A DNA stretch of 8,604 nt from Campylobacteraceae bacterium. Its GTDB lineage: Bacteria; Campylobacterota; Campylobacteria; Campylobacterales; Sulfurovaceae. Under the pieces are notes generated by a model. It worked only from the letters and a program-made list of their open reading frames with translations. It was not told the DNA's origin and searched no databases. Numbering within the stretch: the first letter of the stretch is position 1; each line of letters begins with the position of its first letter. The stretch is from positions 1 to 8,604 of the forward strand of contig JALWZI010000027.1 in the NCBI GenBank assembly GCA_027002755.1. The letters are read 5' to 3'. The position numbers and the translations under genes are program-made. This document shows positions 1-6,286 of the stretch, one piece after another.

Positions 1-1040
1 ATCTGAGCCACTTCGGCAGCCTGATCGGCGAAGATGACATCGAAGAGCCAGCCAAAGAGCAGGGTCCCCGTCACCACCGCGAACAGATAGATTAGCAATG
101 AGCGTCGCCCCAGAATTTTGAGCACCACCGACATGGTTACGGTACTGGTGGCCGGTCCCGCCGTCAGGAAGACAAAAACCGCCCCCGGCGTGAACCCGGC
201 TCCCAGCAGCGCGACGCCAAGCGGGATCGATGAGGTGGCGCAGATATAGAGCGGCGCGGCGATGAGGAGGACCAGCAGATAGTTGAGCCAGAGAGAGCTT
301 CCCAGGTAACCGCTCAGCTCCGCCGGCATGAAGGTCACCAGCAGAGCCCCCAGCCCGATCCCGATGAGCAGCGCTTTGGCGAAGTCACCGAAGATCCTGT
401 AGACCGACTCCTCCCAGAGACGTATCAGAAATCCGCTCTCTCCCGAAGCCGCTTCCGTGCTGCAGCAAGTCCCGCCGCTGCAGCTGCCGGTCGCGGTCTC
501 CGGTTCCGGCTGCAGTTTCAATACCGTGCTGCCGGTGGGGGCTGCAAAAGAGAGGGGGGAATCGGGAGCGGCAGCCTTTGTTTTATTGACCACGGAAGCG
601 GATGACAAAGAGCTTGTCTCTTCCTCCCGGTCGAACATCAGACTCAAAACTCCGGCGATGATCGCGATCAGAGTCGAGGTAATTACCCGATAGAGGGTAA
701 AGAACCACCCCAGCACCCCGTACGTGGCGATGATCGAATCGATGCCGGTAATGGGGGTGGCGATGAGAAACCCGAGGGTGGAAGCCCGGGAGGCCCCGCT
801 TTTGCGCAGTGCCGTGGCGAAGGGGATCACCGAGCAGGAGCAGAGCGGCAGCGGAATTCCCAGAAGGATCGCCCGAAAGAGGGATCCGAGACTCCGCCCT
901 CCCATCTGACGCCGGATCCACTCCTCGGGGACCAGCAGTTTCATCAACCCCGCCAGAAAGATTCCCAATAGGATATAGGGGGCGATACTTCCCAGGAGTT
1001 GCCAAAAGTTCCCGAGATAGTCCAGAATGATCGTTTTCAT
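1..1040 (-). CDS. Metal-efflux permease, SO_0444 Cu/Zn efflux-like (ArsP/DUF318 superfamily), C-terminus cut by window
   Basis: This is a polytopic inner-membrane permease; 346 codons are visible and the reading frame is still open at the left edge. The start is ATG at 1038-1040, preceded by AGGAAAC. The first half (about residues 10-135) contains the motif PLPLCSCSVIP at residues 63-73, with Cys67 and Cys69. This is the hallmark of the DUF318/ArsP-type permease family. A soluble loop (about 137-205) holds a Cys cluster CSGGTCC (187-193). The second half repeats the fold and carries a related motif PLYICATSSIP. The Cys-rich loop plus the CSC motif best fit the SO_0444-type Cu/Zn efflux group, rather than ArsP proteins that export organoarsenicals, but the substrate is inferred. 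The gene has its own promoter with a Fur-type operator and is separated from the upstream HTH gene by a terminator. Confidence is high for the family and moderate for the metal. Confidence 0.87.
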   Translation of the reverse strand, partial: MKTIILDYLGNFWQLLGSIAPYILLGIFLAGLMKLLVPEEWIRRQMGGRSLGSLFRAILLGIPLPLCSCSVIPFATALRKSGASRASTLGFLIATPITGIDSIIATYGVLGWFFTLYRVITSTLIAIIAGVLSLMFDREEETSSLSSASVVNKTKAAAPDSPLSFAAPTGSTVLKLQPEPETATGSCSGGTCCSTEAASGESGFLIRLWEESVYRIFGDFAKALLIGIGLGALLVTFMPAELSGYLGSSLWLNYLLVLLIAAPLYICATSSIPLGVALLGAGFTPGAVFVFLTAGPATSTVTMSVVLKILGRRSLLIYLFAVVTGTLLFGWLFDVIFADQAAEVAQ

Positions 1041-1051
1041 AATGTTTCCTA

Positions 1052-1074
1052 ATAATGATAGTCGTTATCATTAT
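1052..1074. promoter_or_regulatory. Fur-family operator over the permease promoter
   Basis: A perfect inverted repeat ATAATGATA / TATCATTAT with a 5-bp centre spans these 23 bp. The core at 1056-1070, TGATAGTCGTTATCA, matches the 7-1-7 Fur consensus TGATAATNATTATCA at 12 of 14 defined positions. It lies 12 bp upstream of the permease start codon and overlaps the -10, a position expected for repression. Fur is the best guess; Zur, PerR or another paralogue cannot be excluded from sequence alone. Confidence 0.72.
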
Positions 1075-1075
1075 A
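1070..1075 (-). promoter_or_regulatory. -10 element of the permease promoter
   Basis: On the minus strand this reads TATAAT, a perfect -10. The start point would lie near 1063, giving a short leader of about 23 nt. No convincing -35 is seen at the usual distance (ATCGAA at 1093-1098). The element overlaps the outer edge of the Fur-like palindrome. Confidence 0.5.
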
Positions 1076-1100
1076 ATAACGCTTTTTCCTTCTTCGATTC

Positions 1101-1124
1101 TTAAAAGCCCGTTCGCAACAGGCT
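1101..1124 (-). terminator. Rho-independent terminator after the HTH gene
   Basis: On the minus strand AGCCTGTT pairs with AACGGGCT across a GCG loop (8-bp stem with one T-G wobble), followed directly by TTTAA. It lies 66-89 nt past the stop of the HTH/coiled-coil gene and ahead of the permease promoter, so it separates the two transcription units. The T run is short (four including the last stem base), so termination may be partial. Confidence 0.55.
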
Positions 1125-1189
1125 GCATAACGGCCACTCTGTAGATCGGCTTGGGATATATAAGGATAAGCGGTCAGGGAAAATGGAAC

Positions 1190-1810
1190 TCAGCTCTCTT
1201 TAAGACCGAGGAGGATCTCCACAGCCTTCTCCGCTTTGAGACGGTAAGCACCCTTCTTTTTCTCTACAGCGGTGTCACCTTTTTTGTAAAGTTTCTTGGT
1301 CTTTTTCGTAAAGCGTTCCCGCTGTTTCTTCTTCCGGATCCCCTGTTCGGCGAGAAACTCCTCCAAGGTGATCCAGGTATCCTCCTCGGTATCCTCGGCT
1401 TCGCCGGCCTCCTCTGCGATCACCTCTTGCAGGGGCAGCGTCTCTTCAGCGGTATTCATCTGCTCGATCCGGGCCGCATAGAGGGTCTTCATCTCGGCAA
1501 ATGCCTCTTTGAGCAGCTCCACTTCACTGCGCAGGGTCGACGTGATCATCTGATTGGTCTCTTTGAGGTCCCGGATCGTCTCTTTGAGCACCGCGATGGT
1601 CTCGTCCTTGGCGGCGAGCAGAGGCTGGATCTCGGGCAGCTCCCCCTCGTCTGCCGCCTTTTCGGACGGCGCTTCGCTCTCCAGAACGATGTAGATCTTT
1701 CCTCCCACGTTGCGGGAGGGGAGGATCCCCTTTTTGATCTTGGCATAGACCGCCTGACGTGAAATCCCCATTTTTTTGGCATAATCAACAGGCTTGATCA
1801 GGTTTTCCAT
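1190..1810 (-). CDS. Putative DNA-binding protein: N-terminal HTH, coiled coil, basic C-terminal domain
   Basis: This 206-aa protein was not firmly recognised. Residues 7-42 look like a MerR/excisionase-type helix-turn-helix with a small wing (VDYAKKMGISRQAVYAKIKKG, then RNVGGKIYIV). Residues about 61-118 are heptad-patterned and charged, predicting a long coiled coil for dimerisation. An acidic linker (about 129-145) follows. The last 60 residues start with TWITLEEFLAEQGI, then a very Lys/Arg-rich helix (KKKQRERFTKKTKKLYKK), and end in a wing-like segment, so they may be a second DNA-binding module. The start ATG at 1808-1810 follows GAGGGG. It may belong to one of the uncharacterised Campylobacterota HTH families (DUF3972 is one candidate), which I cannot confirm. 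Transcription is monocistronic, ended by the hairpin at 1101-1124. The role is inferred to be a regulator or chromosome/plasmid-maintenance type DNA binder. Confidence 0.75.
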   Translation of the reverse strand: MENLIKPVDYAKKMGISRQAVYAKIKKGILPSRNVGGKIYIVLESEAPSEKAADEGELPEIQPLLAAKDETIAVLKETIRDLKETNQMITSTLRSEVELLKEAFAEMKTLYAARIEQMNTAEETLPLQEVIAEEAGEAEDTEEDTWITLEEFLAEQGIRKKKQRERFTKKTKKLYKKGDTAVEKKKGAYRLKAEKAVEILLGLKES

Positions 1811-1820
1811 CGACGCACCC

Positions 1821-1854
1821 CTCTATGCTCTTTTGGGTCAATCATAACATAGAG
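1821..1854. promoter_or_regulatory. Divergent promoter region of HTH gene and esterase, with inverted repeat
   Basis: The 99-bp gap between the two divergent starts contains the inverted repeat CTCTATG (1821-1827) and CATAGAG (1848-1854), 20 bp apart. A minus-strand -10 candidate TATGAT (1841-1846) sits inside it, about 31 bp upstream of the HTH gene start. The repeat could be an operator for the adjacent HTH protein, but 7-bp arms at this spacing can occur by chance. Confidence 0.3.
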
Positions 1855-1909
1855 CGCGTCACAACCCGCTTCGTCAGAGAGAGATGCCGCCAAAGTACCG
1901 GGAGAGAAA

Positions 1910-2551
1910 ATGTTGCGAATTTTGATCCTTCTCGTCCTGATCGCCGGGGTCATGACCTGGTGGAAACGCCCTTTCGTCTCCCGAAGCCAGCCCCCCTCCG
2001 ATCCGAAGATCCTTGCCTTCGGCGACAGCCTCACCTACGGTTTCGGCACCCGGCACCCCGAAACGCAGAGCTATCCGGCACAGCTGCAACGGCTCACGGG
2101 TCAACCGGTCATCAATGCGGGCATCAACGGAGAGACGAGTGGTGAAGGGCTTCAGCGCATCGAGTCGCTGCTCCGACAGCATCACCCGGGCCTGGTGATC
2201 CTCTGCCTGGGCGGCAACGACATTCTGCAGCGACGCTCCCGACAGGAGCTCAAAGCGAATCTGCGCAGGATCATTCTGCGGGTCCGCAGCTCCGGAGCGA
2301 AGCTCCTCCTGATTGCCGTGCCCGATTTCGGTCTCCTGGGCCTCGATCCCCTGCCGCTCTACCGGGAACTCGCCCATGAATACTCCCTGCCGCTGGAAGA
2401 GGAGATCCTTCCGGAAGTGCTCTCGCAACCTTCTCTCAAAAGCGATCCCATCCATCCCAATGCCCGGGGGTATCGGCAGATGGCGGAACGCATCTACCGG
2501 AAGCTGAAAGAGGAGGGGCTGTTGCAGACGAAGCGGAACGACGCCCCCTGA
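1910..2551 (+). CDS. SGNH/GDSL hydrolase (arylesterase / TesA-like acyl-esterase), membrane-anchored or exported
   Basis: This 213-aa serine esterase hydrolyses acyl or aryl esters, by analogy with TesA/multifunctional arylesterases. All SGNH blocks are present: FGDSLTYG with nucleophile Ser40 (block I), NAGINGETS with the oxyanion Gly74 (block II), GGND with Asn103 (block III) and DPIHPN with Asp179 and His182 (block V). The start ATG is preceded by GGGAGAG. Residues 3-16 are strongly hydrophobic, followed by WWKR. This is either a signal peptide without a clear cleavage site or an N-terminal membrane anchor, which would place the enzyme in the periplasm. The gene is divergent from the HTH gene and converges on the Pcm-like gene, with 15 bp between stops and no terminator visible there. 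The family is certain; the natural substrate is unknown. Confidence 0.93.
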   Translation: MLRILILLVLIAGVMTWWKRPFVSRSQPPSDPKILAFGDSLTYGFGTRHPETQSYPAQLQRLTGQPVINAGINGETSGEGLQRIESLLRQHHPGLVILCLGGNDILQRRSRQELKANLRRIILRVRSSGAKLLLIAVPDFGLLGLDPLPLYRELAHEYSLPLEEEILPEVLSQPSLKSDPIHPNARGYRQMAERIYRKLKEEGLLQTKRNDAP

Positions 2552-2566
2552 GTCACATACCTGAGA

Positions 2567-3199
2567 CTAACGCTGGGTCCCGTCCAGAACCGGTACGAAA
2601 AGGCAGGGTTCGATCGCTTCGGAGGTGATGCGACCGTTGCGTTTGTAATAGCGGGTGAGGATCTGGAGCCCACCCTCATTGACCGGGGCCAGGAGAATGC
2701 CCCCGTCTGCCAGCTGATCAAAAAGGACCTGGGGAATCTCATCCGCCGTGGCCGAAAAAAGGATTCGTTCAAAAGGAGCATACTCTTTCCATCCCCGCTG
2801 ACCGTCGTCGTACCGGGTGAAGATATTGCTCATTCCTAACGCACGGAAACGTTCTCTCGCTTCCCGCAGAAGCGGTTCGATCCGTTCGATGGTAAAGACC
2901 CTCCGGACGATCCGGGCCAGGATCGCCGCCTGATAGCCGCTGCCGCAACCGATCTCCAGAACACTGTCCACCCCTTCAAGCTCCAGATGCTGCGTCATCT
3001 TGGCGACGGTCAGGGGCGAGGAGATCCACTGCTGTGCCTGCATCGGCAGGGCATCCAGGGTATAGGAGAGGTGTCGGAATCCCGGGGGGACAAAGGCTTC
3101 GCGATCCACCGAGAGGAAAGCATCCCTCACCCAGGGCTGCAGGGGAAATCTGGCGTCGATCTCCTCGACCATTTTCTTCAGATGCAGTTGTTTGACCAT
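2567..3199 (-). CDS. pcm: Protein-L-isoaspartate O-methyltransferase (Pcm family)
   Basis: The protein transfers a methyl group from S-adenosylmethionine to isoaspartyl residues in damaged proteins, a cytoplasmic repair function. At 210 aa it has the usual family length. The Pcm N-terminal region ([11 protein letters not shown], residues 31-41) is followed by a substrate motif [13 protein letters not shown] (56-68) and the SAM-binding motif [13 protein letters not shown] (80-92). I chose ATG at 3197-3199, with GAAGA 7 nt upstream. The frame stays open to a TTG at 3265, and ATGs at 3229 and 3223 are in frame, but these would add residues not typical of the family. The substrate motif departs from the common GQTIS form (here QQWIS), while Ser60 is kept. 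The gene lies downstream of the nitrilase-like gene on the same strand, with a 132-bp gap. Confidence 0.88.
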   Translation of the reverse strand: MVKQLHLKKMVEEIDARFPLQPWVRDAFLSVDREAFVPPGFRHLSYTLDALPMQAQQWISSPLTVAKMTQHLELEGVDSVLEIGCGSGYQAAILARIVRRVFTIERIEPLLREARERFRALGMSNIFTRYDDGQRGWKEYAPFERILFSATADEIPQVLFDQLADGGILLAPVNEGGLQILTRYYKRNGRITSEAIEPCLFVPVLDGTQR

Positions 3200-3331
3200 A
3201 GACCAATCTTCAACAGGAGACATTCCCATATTTTTTAATACGGATTTTAACCCTCTTTGGCACAAACGAGGCTTAAATCCCGGCTACAGCGGTCGAAACG
3301 AAGCGATATGAACATCTGTTCATCCACCTGG

Positions 3332-4051
3332 TCAGGCCATTCGGATGTAGCGTCGGATCTTTTTGACCAGGCTCAGATCCAGTTCTCCCCGGATCCGTTC
3401 CGCCAGATCCTCCAGGACCAACCCGCCGTCGGGAGAGGCGATGAGGCTGGAGCGGGCCATATCCTCCCGGGCGCTATCAGCGACCAGAACGTAGCACTGG
3501 TTCATCACTCCCAGGGCCCTTGCCAGGATCTCCAGATGACGCTTTCTCGGCAGACCCCACTGGGAAGGAAGCAGGATCACGTCGCACCCCTCCAGCCGTT
3601 TCCAGAGCTCTTTGAAGCGGAGCTCAAAGCAGATCATCAATCCGTAGCGTACTCCGTCGATCTCGAAGGGACGGATCTCCTCCAGGTCGCCGGGGATCAG
3701 ATAGCGGTCCTCCTCCCCCAGCAGGAAAAGTTTGTGCTTGGCCTGGCGGTGGACCACCCGGTGATCGTGAATGACGATCGCTTCGTTGGCGTACCCCCCG
3801 GGGCGTTTCACCAGCCGGGTCAGGACCAGGATCTTCTCTCCCACCTTCTCGCAGAGGATCCGCTCCGCCGCCTCCCCGAAGGCGACCGCCGCCTCCAGAT
3901 GCTCGTAGTCGTAATCAGTCAGGCAGACCTCCGGTGCCACGATGAGTTTGGAGGACTCCTCTTCCAACGCCGAAAGGATCTTCTCCAGATTGCGCCGGTA
4001 GGGAACCTGGTTCTCCAACTGAAGCAAGGTACATTGCAGGTTTTTTCCCAT
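3332..4051 (-). CDS. Carbon-nitrogen hydrolase (nitrilase superfamily amidase)
   Basis: This 239-aa cytoplasmic protein has the nitrilase-fold Glu-Lys-Cys triad: Glu41 in VAPEVCLTDY, Lys105 in RQAKHKLFLLGEEDRY and Cys141 in LMICFELRF. The family hydrolyses non-peptide C-N bonds such as amides and carbamyl amino acids. The second motif usually reads K-x-H-L-F, and here the His position is Lys107. At 239 residues it is short for the superfamily (usually 260-300), ending soon after the RGELDLSLV strand. The start ATG follows a strong AGAGGAG site. Its promoter -10 overlaps that of the divergent 163-aa gene. It may be co-transcribed with the Pcm-like gene, but the gap between them is 132 bp. The substrate cannot be told from sequence; omega-amidase and N-carbamoyl hydrolase activities are both possible. 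Confidence 0.88.
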   Translation of the reverse strand: MGKNLQCTLLQLENQVPYRRNLEKILSALEEESSKLIVAPEVCLTDYDYEHLEAAVAFGEAAERILCEKVGEKILVLTRLVKRPGGYANEAIVIHDHRVVHRQAKHKLFLLGEEDRYLIPGDLEEIRPFEIDGVRYGLMICFELRFKELWKRLEGCDVILLPSQWGLPRKRHLEILARALGVMNQCYVLVADSAREDMARSSLIASPDGGLVLEDLAERIRGELDLSLVKKIRRYIRMA

Positions 4052-4088
4052 TCTTCTCCTCTTTTCGTCCCTAGATTAATCCAAAAGC

Positions 4089-4096
4089 ATTATACT
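4089..4096. promoter_or_regulatory. Overlapping divergent -10 elements
   Basis: On the minus strand 4089-4094 reads TATAAT, about 37 bp upstream of the nitrilase-like start. On the plus strand 4091-4096 reads TATACT, about 31 bp upstream of the 163-aa gene start. The two elements share four base pairs, so polymerase bound in one direction should exclude the other. The -35 regions are weak on both sides. Confidence 0.5.
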
Positions 4097-4127
4097 ATCC
4101 TCTCAAAGACAGCCCGTGAGGAGTTTC

Positions 4128-4619
4128 ATGAGCCGGACATCCGCCGCGATCCTGCGCGAAGTGCTGGAGTCACTCCAGCCCTACCCCCAGATGCAGTTCC
4201 TCCTTTTTGCCCAGGAGTGGGGGCCGATGGAGGAGGAGATGCTGGCGTTCTGCCGAGAGCAGGATCACATCCTCCTTCTCTACGGCCTGGGAGAGTTGAG
4301 CGGCGCGGCTCCGCTGGAGGATCCGCGACTGCGCCACCGCCCCTACCGGATCGAACAACCCCGCTACAATCTGCAGGGAAAGCTCTACAACCACGCTTTC
4401 GTCACGGCGGCGATCCCCGATGAGGCGGAGGCCTTCGCCCGCAAACTCTACACCGGGATCGTCAACGCCGGGGGACTCTATCTCCGGACGGACCCGGCAA
4501 ACCTTCCCCGCTGGCAGGCAGCCCTGGAGGGCGCCAACTATGTCGCCGCCAGTTCCATCCCTCTCTCGGGAGAGAGCCTGCTGCTTTATGCCCGGAAGAT
4601 GCACGGCTGGGGCGGCTGA
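4128..4619 (+). CDS. Unrecognised 163-aa protein, possibly a methyltransferase-like Rossmann remnant
   Basis: I do not recognise this protein. The ATG at 4128 is preceded by GTGAGGAG; the upstream in-frame GTG at 4116 overlaps that ribosome binding site and is unlikely to be the start. The N-terminal half has two hydrophobic strands (QFLLFAQEWG, residues 23-32; HILLLYGLGEL, 47-57). The C-terminal half reads like an alpha/beta domain: YNHAFVTAAIPD (87-98), helix, GGLYLRTDPA (115-124), helix, NYVAASSIPL (137-146), and ends in KMHGWGG (157-163). That order resembles the back half of SAM-dependent methyltransferases, but there is no GxGxG motif, so catalysis is doubtful. There is no signal peptide or membrane segment. 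It leads the RDD-MFS-mobA gene run, 42 bp ahead of the RDD gene, and has the promoter at 4091-4096. The function is unknown. Confidence 0.78.
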   Translation: MSRTSAAILREVLESLQPYPQMQFLLFAQEWGPMEEEMLAFCREQDHILLLYGLGELSGAAPLEDPRLRHRPYRIEQPRYNLQGKLYNHAFVTAAIPDEAEAFARKLYTGIVNAGGLYLRTDPANLPRWQAALEGANYVAASSIPLSGESLLLYARKMHGWGG

Positions 4620-4661
4620 ACAGAGGAAAACAGGGAAAAAAGCAATCCGAAAGGAGATCCG

Positions 4662-5156
4662 ATGGCCAAACAGCGCTTTCGCGACGTCAAACAGGGACGG
4701 GTCCGTCCCGCCGAGCCGAAGAAGAAGCGATCCGTTCCCACCCGGACCGGCCTGCCCGCCACCCTGGGCCAACGCTTCAAGGCCTTCATCACCGACAGCT
4801 TCATGATCTTGATGCCCCTGATGTATATCGTCTTTTACCTGGTCTTCGACGGTCGGGAGGGGTTCGCCCAGCACAAACTGCTCGGCTGGCTCTACATCCT
4901 GATCCCCTACATCCTCATCACCGCTCTTTTCCTGGCCAAAACCGGCCAGACCCCGGGAATGCGTGCCTACGAGATCCGAACCGTCGACTGTCACAGCGGT
5001 GAGCGTCCTTCGGTGGGGGGAAGTCTGCTGCGGCAGATCCTCGCTGTCTGGGATTTTTTCCTCTTTACCTGGATCCTCCAGTTTTTCCGACGGGATCACC
5101 GGACCCTTCATGAGATCCTCTCCGGCACCTGCCTGATCCGGGAGCCCTCCCGGTGA
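4662..5156 (+). CDS. RDD family membrane protein
   Basis: This 164-aa inner-membrane protein has an N-terminal basic cytoplasmic tail (residues 1-35) and about three membrane segments (about 43-62, 73-93 and 122-142). The RDD signature is seen as GQRFKAFITD (Arg38, Asp45) at the start of the first segment. The conserved loop KTGQTPGMRAYEIRTVD is at 93-109, and a late motif RRDHRTLHEILSGT at 143-156. RDD proteins are poorly understood; some take part in ion or proton transport. The start ATG follows AAAGGAG. The TGA stop overlaps the GTG start of the MFS gene (GTGA), which points to translational coupling. It is probably part of the 4128-6860 operon. The family call is firm; the role is unknown. 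Confidence 0.88.
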   Translation: MAKQRFRDVKQGRVRPAEPKKKRSVPTRTGLPATLGQRFKAFITDSFMILMPLMYIVFYLVFDGREGFAQHKLLGWLYILIPYILITALFLAKTGQTPGMRAYEIRTVDCHSGERPSVGGSLLRQILAVWDFFLFTWILQFFRRDHRTLHEILSGTCLIREPSR

Positions 5157-6286
5157 AACACCCTGTCCCTTCCGCGGTCTGGCTGCTGAGCCTTTTCTAC
5201 CTCGCCTATTTCGCCCTGGTGGGGATCTACATCATCTTTCTGCCCAAGATGCTGGTACAGAGCGGATACAGCGCCGCCCAGGTGGGGGTGATCTTCGCCG
5301 CCTCGCCGCTGATGCGCTTTCTGCTGCCCTTCTGGTTCCAGCGCCTCGGCGGGGTCCACCGGCGACACTATCTGGGGGCCCTGATCGCCGCTTTCGGCGC
5401 GTCGCTTCTCTTCTTCGTCACTCTGGGGAGTTTCACCGCTTTCTTCGCCGCCAACCTCCTCTACGGTGCCGCCATGGGGATCATTCTCCCCTATGTGGAC
5501 ACCATCGCCCTGCAGGTCATCTCCCGGGAACGCTACGGCCGGGTCCGTCTCTGGGGCTCCATCGGCTTCATGGCCATCGCCCTCTGGTTGGGGCAGGTCC
5601 TCCAAACGCCGTTGCAGAGTCTGGTCTATCTGGCGGTGCTGGCTCTGCTGACCCTGATGACGGGCTGGTATCTGACCCGCTACGACCGGGGAGAGGCTGT
5701 TTCTCCCGCTGACGAAAAAACGCCGGAGCCCTTTTCGCTGCGACGCTACTGGGCCTTCTGGCTGAGTGCCTTTCTCCTCCAGGTGAGTTTCGGCGGCTTT
5801 TACAACTTTTTTACGATCTACGAAACGGCCCACGGCATCTCCCTGGAGATGACCAGCTGGCTCTGGAGCTTCGGGGTCCTCTGTGAGATCGCCATGCTCT
5901 ACTGGCAGGGCCCCCTGCTCAAGCGGGATCTGCTCGGTCTCATCGAGCTGGCGGTGGCCACGACGGTATTGCGCTGGGCCATTCTCTGGCTCTGGCCCGA
6001 CTCCCTGCCGGCCGCCTTCGCCGCCCAGTCCCTGCACGCGTTGAACTTCGCCCTCTACTACACGGCGGCCATCGCCTACGTCTACGATCTCTACACCCAG
6101 AAAAAACTGGCCCAGCAGTTCTTCCTGGGGATCACCTTCGGTCTGGGAGGCTCGGTGGGAGCGGTGCTGGCGGGATGGATCTACGAGGCCGTTCCCTCGT
6201 CGCTCTTTCTCTTCGAAGCCCTGATCGCCCTGGCGGCCTGGGGAGCCATCCGCCTCCATCGCTACCGAAAGGCCCGTCATGCCTGA
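5153..6286 (+). CDS. MFS transporter, HcaT-like (phenyl propionate permease group)
   Basis: This 377-aa transporter has about 12 hydrophobic segments and a central cytoplasmic linker near residues 180-200 (DRGEAVSPADEKTPEPFSLR). The segment YGRVRLWGSIGF (128-139) and the short loops match the HcaT/PPP branch of the MFS (MFS_1-like), whose E. coli member was linked to 3-phenylpropionate uptake. The sequence gives no direct clue to its own substrate, and members in chemolithotrophs are probably not aromatic-acid transporters. The GTG start overlaps the RDD stop, with GGGAG eight bases upstream. The 3' end overlaps mobA by 8 nt. The neighbourhood suggests a possible link to molybdenum-cofactor supply, but this is only an inference from the operon. 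Confidence 0.88.
   Translation: MKHPVPSAVWLLSLFYLAYFALVGIYIIFLPKMLVQSGYSAAQVGVIFAASPLMRFLLPFWFQRLGGVHRRHYLGALIAAFGASLLFFVTLGSFTAFFAANLLYGAAMGIILPYVDTIALQVISRERYGRVRLWGSIGFMAIALWLGQVLQTPLQSLVYLAVLALLTLMTGWYLTRYDRGEAVSPADEKTPEPFSLRRYWAFWLSAFLLQVSFGGFYNFFTIYETAHGISLEMTSWLWSFGVLCEIAMLYWQGPLLKRDLLGLIELAVATTVLRWAILWLWPDSLPAAFAAQSLHALNFALYYTAAIAYVYDLYTQKKLAQQFFLGITFGLGGSVGAVLAGWIYEAVPSSLFLFEALIALAAWGAIRLHRYRKARHA

Noticed and set aside
583..1137. Minus-strand 184-codon reading frame overlapping the permease
   Set aside because: It is out of frame with the permease, whose frame encodes a clear membrane protein with the CSC motif; its predicted product is low-complexity and Arg/His/Gly-rich, typical of a shadow frame.
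3200..3265. N-terminal extension of the Pcm-like protein to the TTG at 3265
   Set aside because: It would add 22 residues outside the family length, from an AT-rich stretch that looks like a leader; the ATG at 3199 gives 210 residues.
3310..3321. Near-palindrome GAACATCTGTTC after the nitrilase-like gene
   Set aside because: It has a 5-bp stem with a 2-base loop and no T run, so it is too weak for a terminator; no other sign of an operator.
3257..4423. Plus-strand 388-codon open frame
   Set aside because: It lies antisense to the nitrilase-like gene and runs into the 163-aa gene in another frame. The product resembles no family, and both overlapped genes have intact motifs and ribosome binding sites.
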